Source of the DNA: UBA7803 sp034522075
GTDB taxonomy: Bacteria > Pseudomonadota > Gammaproteobacteria > Pseudomonadales > Azotimanducaceae
Direction of reading: 5' to 3'
NCBI GenBank assembly: GCA_034522075.1
Contig: JAXHLO010000019.1
Coordinates: 57,621-121,620 of the forward strand
DNA length: 64,000 nucleotides
This document shows, piece after piece, positions 1 to 8,134 of this stretch. The translations under genes and the position numbers were made by a program. Position 1 is the first letter of the stretch. Each line of letters starts with the position of its first letter. The notes under the pieces are model-generated. The model did not search any database. It had not been told where the DNA came from and saw only the letters and a list, made by a program, of their open reading frames with translations.

Positions 1-503
1 CGCACCGAGACGATCAGGCAATCGGTGATGGACAGATTGCGCTCGACCTTCAAAGGCACCGCCAGGCTCAGTGCAAACATGAGATAGATGCCCGGCAGCA
101 CCAGCAGGGTAAAGCCGATGAACGTGACCAGGCTCTGCAGAGCGCCAACGGCGACGATGGGCAGCACATCGCGGTAATAGGAGAACTGCTCCTCGAAGCT
201 CACAGGCTTGCCGACGCTGCGCTTCAGGCCCAGCATGAATACGCCGGCCATGAAGGGATAGACGATCATCATCACCACGAGCTGCGTGACCGTACCGCCG
301 ACGAGGGATTGATCTTCAACGCCGAATATCGCGCCGAGCACCAGGGTGGCCACGACCACCGCAGCGTAGACCAGCAGCATGCCGCCGATCACCAGCCCTT
401 TGATGCCGTCGATGCGCTGCCAGGCCTCGCGGATCACGGGCATGATCTCGAGCTCGGCACGCCCCGCCAGAGTGTCTTCAATGGAACCGCCGGGCTCGTT
501 CAT
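1..503 (-). CDS. Multi-pass membrane protein, C-terminus beyond window
   Basis: Reading the minus strand from an ATG at 503 gives an open frame that runs off the window edge after about 167 residues. It begins MNEPGGSIEDTLAG, then shows hydrophobic stretches at about residues 35-60 (GLVIGGMLLVYAAVVVATLV), 70-90 and 115-145, the last two containing GVFMLGLKRSVGKPVSFEEQ and FTLLVLPGIYLMFALSL. This layout resembles small uncharacterised integral membrane proteins of Proteobacteria (Yip1/DUF-type), but I do not recognise a specific family. It lies 10 bp downstream of ychF on the same strand and may share its transcript. The function is unknown. Confidence 0.7.
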   Translation of the reverse strand, partial: MNEPGGSIEDTLAGRAELEIMPVIREAWQRIDGIKGLVIGGMLLVYAAVVVATLVLGAIFGVEDQSLVGGTVTQLVVMMIVYPFMAGVFMLGLKRSVGKPVSFEEQFSYYRDVLPIVAVGALQSLVTFIGFTLLVLPGIYLMFALSLAVPLKVERNLSITDCLIVSV

Positions 504-513
504 GGCACGACCT

Positions 514-1605
514 TCAGACGTTGAACCGGAATAGAATCACATCACCATCCTGGACTTCGTAGTCCTTGCCTTCCAGGCGCCATTTGCCAGCATCCTTGGC
601 ACCCTGCTCACCGCTGCAGGCCACGTAGTCAGCATAGGCAATGACCTCGGCACGGATGAAACCGCGCTCGAAGTCGGTGTGAATGGCCGCAGCGGCCTGG
701 GGGGCGCGGGTTCCAACAGGAATCGTCCAGGCACGCGCTTCCTTGGGCCCGGCGGTAAAGAAGTGGTGCAGGCCCAGCAGCCGGTAGCCGGCCCGGATGA
801 CCCGGTGCAGGCCCGGCTCGTCGATACCCAGAGCGTCGAGAAAGTCAGCCTTCTCGTCCTCCTCGAGCTCGGCAATTTCCGCTTCGATCTTGTTGCAGAT
901 GGGCACGACCTCGGCGCCTTCCTCCGCTGCAAGCTGCGTGACGGTGTCGAGCAGCGGATTGTCGACGAAGCCGTCCTCGGCGACATTGGCAATGTAGAGC
1001 ACCGGCTTGGCCGTCAACAGATGAAACTCGCGCAGCCGCTTCAACGCCTCCGGTTCGAGCCCCAGGGCACGAACCGGCCGGCCTTCATTGAGCCCCGCGC
1101 GCACGGTCTCCAGCACGTCGGCCAGAGCTCTGGCATCCTTGTCGCCGGCGTTGGCCGTGCGCCTGACCCGGTCCACCACCCGATCCACGGTCTCCAGATC
1201 GGCCAGCGCCAGCTCGGTGTTGATGACCTCGATGTCGTCGCGCGGGTTTACCCGGCCAGAGACGTGGACCACATTATCATCGGTGAAGCAGCGCACCACA
1301 TGGGCCACGGCATCCGTCTCACGGATGTGCGCGAGAAACTGATTGCCCAGCCCCTCGCCTTTCGAAGCCCCCGCCACCAGCCCGGCGATGTCGACGAACT
1401 CCATGGCTGACGGCACCACCTTGGCGGACTTGGCCAGTCTCGCCACTTCATCCAGACGCAAATCCGGCACCGGGACCACACCCGTATTGGGATCGATGGT
1501 GCAGAACGGGAAGTTCTCGGCATCGATGCCCGCTTTGGTGAGCGCATTGAAAAGCGTGGACTTACCCACATTGGGCATTCCCACAATGCCGCATTTGAAT
1601 CCCAT
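514..1605 (-). CDS. ychF: Redox-regulated ATPase YchF (Obg-like)
   Basis: This is a 363-residue P-loop protein of the Obg family. The P-loop GMPNVGKST is at residues 9-17, the switch-II DIAGLV near residue 72, and the nucleotide-specificity loop reads NVAE near residue 205 instead of NKxD; that substitution is known to make YchF/OLA1 proteins prefer ATP. A C-terminal TGS domain follows (about 280-363, ending GDVILFRFNV). YchF binds ribosomes and modulates stress translation in the cytoplasm. Its ATG follows the pth stop codon with no base between, so the two are probably translationally coupled, the usual pth-ychF pair. Length is typical. Confidence 0.97.
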   Translation of the reverse strand: MGFKCGIVGMPNVGKSTLFNALTKAGIDAENFPFCTIDPNTGVVPVPDLRLDEVARLAKSAKVVPSAMEFVDIAGLVAGASKGEGLGNQFLAHIRETDAVAHVVRCFTDDNVVHVSGRVNPRDDIEVINTELALADLETVDRVVDRVRRTANAGDKDARALADVLETVRAGLNEGRPVRALGLEPEALKRLREFHLLTAKPVLYIANVAEDGFVDNPLLDTVTQLAAEEGAEVVPICNKIEAEIAELEEDEKADFLDALGIDEPGLHRVIRAGYRLLGLHHFFTAGPKEARAWTIPVGTRAPQAAAAIHTDFERGFIRAEVIAYADYVACSGEQGAKDAGKWRLEGKDYEVQDGDVILFRFNV

Positions 1606-2220
1606 TCAGTCGTTCCCTTGTGGTTCCTGGCCCGGGACTTCCCGGCTGTGCAGATCGGTCATGGCCTTTTCCAGATCACCGCCGAGCAGGTGGCCGAGCA
1701 CAGATTCCGGCAGATCGTAGACCTGCTCCAGAATGCGGCGTTCCGCCTCGGGCATGCGCACCGACGTGAGATAAGCCACCACACGGTCACGGTCGCCCGG
1801 GTGACCCACCCCGATACGCAGCCGGCGGAAGTCGCGGCTGTTGCCGAGGCCGGCGATCACACTGCGCAGACCGTTGTGGCCGTTGTCGCCGCCGCCCGCC
1901 TTGATGCGCACCAACCCCGGCTCGAACGCCATCTCGTCATAGGCAATGAGCACTTCCGCCGGCTCGATCCGGTAGTAGCGCGCCATAGGACCCACCGCCT
2001 CCCCGGACAGATTGACGTAGGTCAGCGGAATCAGCAGGCGAACGTCGTGGCCGGCCAGCGTGCCTCGCCCGGTCAGACCCTTGAACCGGGCCTCTTCGCT
2101 GAGGGCTATGCCGTAGCGATGGGCCAGGGCGGCAACGAACTCCGCCCCCACATTGTGCCGCGTGTCCTGGTATTGCGGGCCCGGATTACCCAGGCCCGCA
2201 ATCAGACGAATACCCGCCAC
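1606..2220 (-). CDS. pth: Peptidyl-tRNA hydrolase
   Basis: Pth frees tRNA from peptidyl-tRNAs dropped by stalled ribosomes. The 204-residue protein opens with the family signature GLGNPGPQYQDTRHNVG: N12 and the catalytic base H22 are present, as are the PLTYVNLSG segment, the AYDE aspartate near residue 95 and GDNGHNGLRS near residue 113. It sits between rplY (3 bp upstream) and ychF (immediately downstream), a common gammaproteobacterial trio. The start is ATG. The length is slightly above the E. coli protein because of a short polar C-terminal tail. Confidence 0.97.
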   Translation of the reverse strand: MAGIRLIAGLGNPGPQYQDTRHNVGAEFVAALAHRYGIALSEEARFKGLTGRGTLAGHDVRLLIPLTYVNLSGEAVGPMARYYRIEPAEVLIAYDEMAFEPGLVRIKAGGGDNGHNGLRSVIAGLGNSRDFRRLRIGVGHPGDRDRVVAYLTSVRMPEAERRILEQVYDLPESVLGHLLGGDLEKAMTDLHSREVPGQEPQGND

Positions 2221-2223
2221 CGG

Positions 2224-2967
2224 TCACTCTTTGCCCGATGACTCTTCGTCGCCCGACTCCTCGCCGGCCTCGTCGCCGGCGTCTTCATCACCGGCCTCGG
2301 CGGTGGTGTCCTCACCGGCCTCCTCCGCTGCAGCCTCGGCTGCCGCTTCCTCGGCCGCTTCCTCGGCTTCCTCGTCCACACCGCCGCGGGGCGACAGCAC
2401 GGTGACCACGGTGGAATCATGGTCCTCCCCGTGAGTGAGCTCGAGGATGACCACGTCTTCCGGCAGGGCCAGATCCGACAGATGGATCGAGTCGCCCACA
2501 TCCATCTTCGCCATGTCGATCTCGATGTACTCCGGCAGATTCCTCGGCAGGCAGCGCACTTCCACTTCGTTCATGTTGTGCACGATGCTGCCGCCGTTGA
2601 GCCGCACACCCACGCAGTCTTCTTCATTGAGGAAGTGCAGCGGAATGTGCACGTCGATCTCCTGATCGGCGCTTACCCGCAGGAAATCGAGGTGCTGCAC
2701 CTTCTCCGAGGCGGGATTGCGCTGCACGTCGCGCAGCACGGCCGACTGTTTGTCACCCGCCACGACCACATCGAGCACCTGAGAATAAAACGCCTCGGAT
2801 TCCATCTGCTTCTTCAGCGCATTGGCATTGAAGGTCAGCGCCTGCGGCTCACGGCCGCCACCGTAAATGATGCCCGGAACACTTTCGTCTGCGCGGCGCA
2901 GGCGGCGGCTCGCACCTTTCCCCACGTCCTTGCGCAGTTCCGCAACAACCTCTATCTGCTGTCGCAT
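2224..2967 (-). CDS. rplY: 50S ribosomal protein L25/general stress protein Ctc
   Basis: The 247-residue protein has the two-domain TL5/Ctc form: an L25 5S-rRNA-binding barrel (about 5-95, starting VVAELRKDVGKGASRRLRR) and a C-terminal beta domain (about 100-185, with NEEDCVGVRLNGG and LPRNLPEYIEIDMAKMDVGD). The last 60 residues are almost only Glu, Asp, Ala and Gly, a long disordered acidic tail seen in many proteobacterial L25 proteins but variable in length. It binds 5S rRNA in the central protuberance. The 85-bp spacer to prs holds no clear terminator, so prs, rplY, pth and ychF could be one transcript. Confidence 0.95.
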   Translation of the reverse strand: MRQQIEVVAELRKDVGKGASRRLRRADESVPGIIYGGGREPQALTFNANALKKQMESEAFYSQVLDVVVAGDKQSAVLRDVQRNPASEKVQHLDFLRVSADQEIDVHIPLHFLNEEDCVGVRLNGGSIVHNMNEVEVRCLPRNLPEYIEIDMAKMDVGDSIHLSDLALPEDVVILELTHGEDHDSTVVTVLSPRGGVDEEAEEAAEEAAAEAAAEEAGEDTTAEAGDEDAGDEAGEESGDEESSGKE

Positions 2968-3052
2968 GTAGATTTCTCCTGTCTGTTCAGACGTTGATAT
3001 CGGGCGGAAGACCGCGACCAGACTCCGCCGTAAACATCCTCAGCACCGGTTC

Positions 3053-3997
3053 CTACCGGAACATAGCGCTGATGGATTCTTCGTTGCTCACGCGCCGGAT
3101 CGCCTCAGCGAGGAGGCGATCGAGGCTGAGCTGAGTCATCTTGCTGCAGGCGCTGGCTTCTTCGCCCAGCGGAATCGTATCGGTGACCACCATCTCGTCG
3201 AGCTCGGACTCGCTGATGCGTTCGATGGCTTTGCCCGACAGCACCGGATGGGTGATGTAAGCCACCACCTTCACCGCGCCTTGCTCCTTAAGTGCCGCCG
3301 CCGCCGTGCACAACGTTCCCGCGGTATCGACGATGTCGTCCACCATGACGCAGGTTTTACCCACCACGTCGCCGATGACGTTCATCACCCGGGTTTCGTT
3401 AGCCTGGGCCCGGCGTTTGTCGATGATGGCCAGATCCAGATCCTCGGCCTGCTTGGCAATGGCCCGGGCCCGCACCACGCCGCCGATATCCGGTGAGACG
3501 ATGATGGGCTTTTCGTAGCGGCGGGTGAGCATGTGATCCACCAGCACCGGCGAAGCATAGACGTTGTCTACCGGCATCTTGAAAAAGCCCTGAATCTGGT
3601 CGGCATGCAGATCTACCGTGAGCAGCCGGTCGATGCCCACCGCGTCGAGCATGTCTGCCACCACTTTGGCGCTGATGGCTACCCGGGCGGAGCGCGGCCG
3701 GCGATCCTGCCGGGCATAGCCGAAGTAGGGAATCACTGCGGTGATGCGGGTCGCTGACGATCGGCGCATGGCGTCCGCCATGATCATCAGTTCCATCAGG
3801 TTGTCATTGGTGGGTGCACAGGTGGATTGCAGCAGGAAGACATCCTCGCCGCGCACGTTCTCTTCGATCTCCACGCTCACTTCGCCGTCGCTGAACCGGC
3901 CCACGGTGGCTTGACCCATCTCTTTACGCATCTCGTGCACGACGCGCTGTGCAAGCAGCCGATTGGAGCTGCCTGCAAATATCCTGAGATTTGCCAC
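3053..3997 (-). CDS. prs: Ribose-phosphate pyrophosphokinase
   Basis: Prs makes PRPP from ribose 5-phosphate and ATP for nucleotides, NAD, His and Trp. I place the start at the GTG at 3997 (VANLRIFAGSSN...), preceded by GAGGA at good spacing; a longer frame from 4105 would run through tRNA-Gln and is rejected. The resulting 314 residues match the family length. Visible motifs are RIFAGSSN at the N-terminus, the ATP-binding segment YFGYARQDRR near residue 95, the flexible-loop lysines around KRRAQ near 195, and the PRPP-binding loop VDDIVDTAGT near 219. The gene follows tRNA-Gln by 32 bp. Confidence 0.96.
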   Translation of the reverse strand: MANLRIFAGSSNRLLAQRVVHEMRKEMGQATVGRFSDGEVSVEIEENVRGEDVFLLQSTCAPTNDNLMELMIMADAMRRSSATRITAVIPYFGYARQDRRPRSARVAISAKVVADMLDAVGIDRLLTVDLHADQIQGFFKMPVDNVYASPVLVDHMLTRRYEKPIIVSPDIGGVVRARAIAKQAEDLDLAIIDKRRAQANETRVMNVIGDVVGKTCVMVDDIVDTAGTLCTAAAALKEQGAVKVVAYITHPVLSGKAIERISESELDEMVVTDTIPLGEEASACSKMTQLSLDRLLAEAIRRVSNEESISAMFR

Positions 3998-4029
3998 TAT
4001 GCGTTCCTCTGAATATCGTGCGTGAGATG

Positions 4030-4104
4030 TGGCTGGGGTGGCAGGATTCGAACCTGCGAATGCCGGGATCAAAACCCGGTGCCTTACCGCTTGGCGACAC
4101 CCCA
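4030..4104 (-). tRNA. tRNA-Gln (TTG)
   Basis: The minus strand folds as a 75-nt cloverleaf with CCA encoded. Acceptor arms TGGGGTG and CACCCCA pair, the anticodon stem CCGGG/CCCGG encloses the loop TTTTGAT (anticodon TTG, reads CAA), and the T-arm contains GGTTCGAATCC. It lies immediately upstream of prs, a common proteobacterial arrangement. A TATAGT -10-like hexamer on the minus strand at 4120-4125 sits right before the 5' end but lacks a good -35. Confidence 0.98.
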
Positions 4105-4244
4105 ACGGACCCAGTCAGGACTATAGCGCGTCACATTGACACACCCTGTCACAGCGCCTGTGGACGTGGACATACCAACAGAATCAGCCGTGATCGGGCG
4201 CATCGTAACCTGCCGGATAACCGGCCGGCCGCGCGAGGGCGGGT

Positions 4245-4273
4245 ATTGTCCTTACCCTATCAATGCCTGTCAA
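4245..4273 (-). promoter_or_regulatory. Candidate sigma70 promoter for tRNA-Gln-prs
   Basis: On the minus strand a perfect -35 TTGACA (4268-4273) is followed after 17 bases by GACAAT (4245-4250), 4 of 6 to the -10 consensus. Transcription would start about 135 nt before tRNA-Gln and continue into prs. The surrounding spacer (4105-4299) holds no gene. Confidence 0.4.
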
Positions 4274-4299
4274 ACCAATTAGCTCAATAAATCAACAGG

Positions 4300-4890
4300 T
4301 TAAATTTGCCACTCGGAGATGGCCAGCCGCACCCGGTATTCGCCCCGCCGGGCCGTCACGCGATGCGGCAGGTACACCGGTTGGTCATCCCCGGCGGCAT
4401 CACTAAGACGCTGATAGCGCTCGAGTTCCACCTGCCAGCCGAGCTGGCGGAACGCCGTCAGGCGGCCGGCCGCGTCTTTGACCCGCCCGGCAACCGAGCC
4501 GTTCGGGGCCGGCCGGCCGCGCACCCAGTGAGGCAGCACCGCCAGCGGCAGACTCCACCCCAGGTGCCGGTTCATCACCGCCTCCGACGGGCCGCTGGAG
4601 ATGACCGAGCCGTCGCTGTCGCGCAGTTCCAGGGTATGCTGGTCGCCGGCCAGTTGCAGCCGGCCCTGGCCCAGCGGGCCCCACAGGTCGATCCTGAAAG
4701 CCGCCGCCTGCTGCCGCCAGAGAAAGCGTGCCGAAAAGCTCTCGTCCGCCTGCACGATCCCCAGCTTGCCGCGCAGATCGAAACCATCCTGCGCCGGGCC
4801 TTCCGCCGGCAGACTGGCGCAGCCTGCCCCGGTGAAAAGAAAAAAAACGTTGATAAATAGCCACTTAGAGCGGCACAACAGCAGCTTCAC
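4300..4890 (-). CDS. lolB: Outer-membrane lipoprotein LolB
   Basis: LolB receives lipoproteins from LolA and inserts them into the outer membrane. The sequence has a lipoprotein signal with a hydrophobic core and lipobox FTGAGC, so the mature protein begins at that cysteine; the rest (FDLRGKLGIVQ..., FSARFLWRQQ, FRIDLWGPLGQGRLQLAG) matches the LolB beta-barrel pattern. Two GTG starts are possible: 4890, which gives a normal-length signal peptide (196 residues), or 4920, which adds ten. I prefer 4890. It is divergent from hemA, the standard hemA/lolB arrangement, but the ispE gene that usually follows lolB is missing. Confidence 0.88.
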   Translation of the reverse strand: MKLLLCRSKWLFINVFFLFTGAGCASLPAEGPAQDGFDLRGKLGIVQADESFSARFLWRQQAAAFRIDLWGPLGQGRLQLAGDQHTLELRDSDGSVISSGPSEAVMNRHLGWSLPLAVLPHWVRGRPAPNGSVAGRVKDAAGRLTAFRQLGWQVELERYQRLSDAAGDDQPVYLPHRVTARRGEYRVRLAISEWQI

Positions 4891-4912
4891 GGTGCCTGTA
4901 CTCTGGTATGAT
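4884..4912 (+). promoter_or_regulatory. Candidate extended -10 promoter for hemA
   Basis: TGGTATGAT at 4904-4912 forms an extended -10 (TATGAT 4907-4912), with a weak -35 GCTTCA at 4884-4889, spacer 17. Transcription would start about 20 nt before the hemA ATG. The element overlaps the first codons of the divergent lolB. Confidence 0.4.
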
Positions 4913-4940
4913 AAAAACACTCGTGCATCATTCCTGACTC

Positions 4941-6194
4941 ATGGCGATACTGGCATACGGCGTTAACTATCGCACGGCGCCCCTCGATCTGCGTGAACGC
5001 ATTGCGTTCCCGGAAGAGGGGATCGCCGCGGCGCTGCATGCCATCCGCAGCACGGTGCCTACGCTGTCCGAGGCAGCCATCGTCTCCACCTGCAATCGCA
5101 CGGAACTCTACGCCGCGCTGGACCCGGCCGACGAAGGTCTGATTCCCACCTGGCTGTCCGCCTACCGGTCAGTAGAAAGCAGCGAACTGGCAAGCATGGC
5201 CTACACCTACTGGGACGCCGATGCCGCACGCCACGCCATTCGCGTAGCATCGGGGCTCGATTCCCAGGTGCTCGGCGAACCACAGATTCTCGGGCAGGTG
5301 AAAACGGCCTACGACATCGCCCGCTCGGCCGGCACCCTGGGCCCGGAATTGAGCCTGCTGTCAAAGGTGACTCTGAGCGCCGCCAAACGGGTGCGCAGCG
5401 ACACCGACATCGGCCGCAACCCGGTGTCGGTCGCCTACGCCGCCGTGGTCATGGCGCAGCAGATCTTCACCGACCTGGGCACCAAACGCGCCCTGCTGCT
5501 GGGCGCCGGCGACACCATTGCCCGGGTAGCGGAACATCTGCATCACAGCGGCATCGGCGCCATGGCCGTGGCCAACCGGACCCTGGCAAACGCTGAAGCC
5601 CTGGCCGGCCGTTTCAATGCCCGGGCCATGCAGCTCACCGATGTGGCCGGCGAATTGCACCACTACGACATCGTCATCGCGTCCACCGGCAGCGCCCTGC
5701 CGGTCGTGGGCAAAGGCGCCATAGAACATGCCATCCGGTTGCGCCGGCGCCGACCGATATTCATCGTCGACATCGCCATTCCGCGGGATGTGGAGCCGGA
5801 GGCGGCGGATCTCGACGACGTGTATCTCTACACCATCGACGACCTCACCGAGATCATCGAGGAGAACGTGCGGCAACGCCGGGCGGCAGCGGAATCGGCA
5901 GAAACGCTGGTCGACGACGGTGCCAGCCACTACATCCGCGAGCGCCGCGCCCATCAGAGCCGTGCTCTTCTGCGCGGTTTCCGCGACCAGGCGGAGGCGA
6001 TCAAATCTGCAGAACTCGAGCGGGCCGTGAAGGACCTGAACCGCGGTGCCGATCCGGAGGCGGTGATGGCTGCGCTGGCGAGATCCATCACGAACAAACT
6101 GATCCACCAGCCCACCGTGGCGATCCGGGAGGCCAGTGCAGACGGCCGCAACGATCTCTTAGAATACCTGAAAACTCTCTACCGCCTCGACTGA
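4941..6194 (+). CDS. hemA: Glutamyl-tRNA reductase
   Basis: HemA reduces glutamyl-tRNA(Glu) to glutamate-1-semialdehyde, the first step of C5-pathway haem synthesis. The 417-residue protein carries the N-terminal signature YGVNYRTAPLDLRE, the catalytic cysteine in STCNRTELYA (about residue 50), GLDSQVLGEPQILGQVK (about 105-121), the NADPH loop LLLGAGDTIARV (about 190) and a C-terminal helical dimerisation domain. Start ATG; there is little Shine-Dalgarno complementarity. It is followed after 18 bp by prfA, the conserved hemA-prfA-prmC order. Confidence 0.97.
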   Translation: MAILAYGVNYRTAPLDLRERIAFPEEGIAAALHAIRSTVPTLSEAAIVSTCNRTELYAALDPADEGLIPTWLSAYRSVESSELASMAYTYWDADAARHAIRVASGLDSQVLGEPQILGQVKTAYDIARSAGTLGPELSLLSKVTLSAAKRVRSDTDIGRNPVSVAYAAVVMAQQIFTDLGTKRALLLGAGDTIARVAEHLHHSGIGAMAVANRTLANAEALAGRFNARAMQLTDVAGELHHYDIVIASTGSALPVVGKGAIEHAIRLRRRRPIFIVDIAIPRDVEPEAADLDDVYLYTIDDLTEIIEENVRQRRAAAESAETLVDDGASHYIRERRAHQSRALLRGFRDQAEAIKSAELERAVKDLNRGADPEAVMAALARSITNKLIHQPTVAIREASADGRNDLLEYLKTLYRLD

Positions 6195-6212
6195 CCGTCC
6201 GCGGAAGCATTC

Positions 6213-7307
6213 ATGTCTCTCTCACCATCCATGATGGCCAAACTCGACGGCCTCCACGACCGCTACGAGGAAGTCAGCGCTCTGCTCGCGGAGCACGACG
6301 TCGTGGCCGACCGCGACCAGTTCGCGGCGCTGTCACGGGAGTTCGCCGAACTCGAACCCATCATGCAGAGCTTCGCCGCCGTCCGGCAGATGAGTGCCGA
6401 GCTGGCGGAAAGCCGCAGCCTGGCCAACGACGACGACCCGGAAATGCGCCTGCTCGCCGAGGAAGACGTACAGCGCCTGACCCGGGCGCTGGAAGCCGAG
6501 GAAGCCGAACTGCAGACCTTGCTGCTGCCGCGGGATCCCGACGATGCGGCCAACGCGTTCCTGGAAATCCGTGCCGGCACCGGCGGCGACGAAGCGGCCC
6601 TGTTCGCCGGCGACCTGTTCCGCATGTACGTGAAGTACGCCGAAGAGCGCGGCTGGACCCTGGAGGTGCTCTCCGAACGCCCCGGTGAGCACGGCGGCTT
6701 CAAGGAAGTCATCGCCCTGGTGGAAGGCAAGGACGTGTTCGGCCAGCTCAAGTTCGAATCCGGCGCCCACCGGGTGCAGCGCGTGCCGGAGACGGAATCC
6801 CAGGGACGTATTCACACCTCCGCATGCACGGTGGCCGTGCTGCCCGAGGTGGACGACGTCAGCGACGTGGAAGTGGACAAAAGCGATCTGCGCATCGATA
6901 CCTACCGGGCCAGCGGCGCAGGCGGCCAGCACGTCAACAAGACCGACTCCGCCGTGCGCATCACTCATCTGCCCAGCGGCATCGTGGTGGAGTGTCAGGA
7001 TGAACGCTCCCAGCACAAGAACCGTGCCCGGGCACTGTCGCTGCTGCAGGCCAAGCTCACCGATGCTGCCCGTTCGGCCCAGGCATCCGAGCAGGCCGAT
7101 ACCCGCAAGCGTCTGGTAGGCTCCGGCGACCGCTCCGAACGCATCCGCACCTACAACTTCCCCCAGGGCCGGATCACCGATCACCGCATCAACCTGACCC
7201 TGTACAAGCTCGCCGAAGTGCTGGAAGGGGGCCTGGACAGCGTCATCGACCCGCTCATCAACGAACACCGGGCGGAGGCCCTGAAAAGCCTCGCCGAAGC
7301 CTCATGA
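6213..7307 (+). CDS. prfA: Peptide chain release factor 1
   Basis: RF1 terminates translation at UAA and UAG. The 364 residues include the coiled N-terminal domain, the anticodon-like PxT tripeptide read here as PET (RVPETESQGRIHTSAC, about 188-203) and the catalytic GGQ loop GAGGQHVNKTDS (about 230-241). PxT rather than SPF separates it from RF2. The start ATG has GGAAG 7 bases upstream. Its 3' end overlaps prmC by 4 bases, which fits PrmC modifying the GGQ glutamine of this factor. Confidence 0.98.
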   Translation: MSLSPSMMAKLDGLHDRYEEVSALLAEHDVVADRDQFAALSREFAELEPIMQSFAAVRQMSAELAESRSLANDDDPEMRLLAEEDVQRLTRALEAEEAELQTLLLPRDPDDAANAFLEIRAGTGGDEAALFAGDLFRMYVKYAEERGWTLEVLSERPGEHGGFKEVIALVEGKDVFGQLKFESGAHRVQRVPETESQGRIHTSACTVAVLPEVDDVSDVEVDKSDLRIDTYRASGAGGQHVNKTDSAVRITHLPSGIVVECQDERSQHKNRARALSLLQAKLTDAARSAQASEQADTRKRLVGSGDRSERIRTYNFPQGRITDHRINLTLYKLAEVLEGGLDSVIDPLINEHRAEALKSLAEAS

Positions 7308-8134
7308 TATCCGTAGGTGCGTGGCTGGCCGCCCACGACGACCTGGATCGTCTGGACCGCGACGTGCTGCTCGAGCGGGCGGCGGGGCTGAGCCGGGCGC
7401 AGATTCTGACGCGGCCGGAAGCGGCGCTGGAGGCAGGCGCTGCCGAGCGCCTGAATGCCTGGGCCGGGCGCCGGCGGAGCGGCGAACCGCTCGCCTACAT
7501 CCTCGGCAGCCGGGAGTTCTGGAGTCTCGAGCTGACCGTTTCTCCGGCGGTGCTGGTGCCCCGGCCCGAGACGGAACTGCTGGTGGAGGTGGGCCTCGAG
7601 TTCATGGACGGTCGCGCCGGGCAAACGATCGCCGCCCTGGAACTCGGCACCGGCAGCGGCGCCGTGGCCATTGCCCTGGCCCGGGAAGCCCGGTTCCGGG
7701 CCGTCGATCTGCGCCTCACCGCCACCGATGTGAGCCCCGCAGCCCTGCAAATCGCGGCCGCCAATGCCCGGCATCACCACACGGCCATCGACTTCCGGCA
7801 CAGCGACTGGTGGCAGGAGGTTCGCGGACGTTTTGCTCTGATCCTGTCGAACCCGCCCTATGTGCGGGATGCCGACGTTCACCTCGACGCTCTGCAGCAC
7901 GAGCCGCGCCTGGCCCTGGCCGGTGGTGCCGACGGGCTGAATGCCATCCGCACCATCATTGCCGGGGCAGCCGCCCGTCTCGAAACCGGCGGGTTGCTGG
8001 CGCTGGAACACGGCTGGGATCAGGCCGGGGCCGTGCAGAAGCTGCTCGAGGCTGCCGGCTTCCGGCACGTCGCCAGCCGGGCGGATCTGGCCGGCGTGGA
8101 TCGCGTCACCGTGGGATACCTGGCCGCATCATGA
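7304..8134 (+). CDS. prmC: Release-factor glutamine methyltransferase PrmC
   Basis: This 276-residue SAM-dependent N5-glutamine methyltransferase modifies the GGQ motif of RF1/RF2. An N-terminal helical domain (1-80) precedes a Rossmann domain with LELGTGSGAVAIALA (about 112-126) and the substrate-binding NPPYV motif in LSNPPYVRDADV (about 183-194). The ATG overlaps the prfA stop by 4 bases, and its own stop overlaps the next gene in the same way (ATGA), so three genes appear translationally coupled. Confidence 0.96.
   Translation: MISVGAWLAAHDDLDRLDRDVLLERAAGLSRAQILTRPEAALEAGAAERLNAWAGRRRSGEPLAYILGSREFWSLELTVSPAVLVPRPETELLVEVGLEFMDGRAGQTIAALELGTGSGAVAIALAREARFRAVDLRLTATDVSPAALQIAAANARHHHTAIDFRHSDWWQEVRGRFALILSNPPYVRDADVHLDALQHEPRLALAGGADGLNAIRTIIAGAAARLETGGLLALEHGWDQAGAVQKLLEAAGFRHVASRADLAGVDRVTVGYLAAS

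Noticed and set aside
3998..4105. N-terminal extension of prs to 4105
   Set aside because: The extension covers the whole tRNA-Gln gene; the GTG at 3997 has a good ribosome-binding site and gives the family length.
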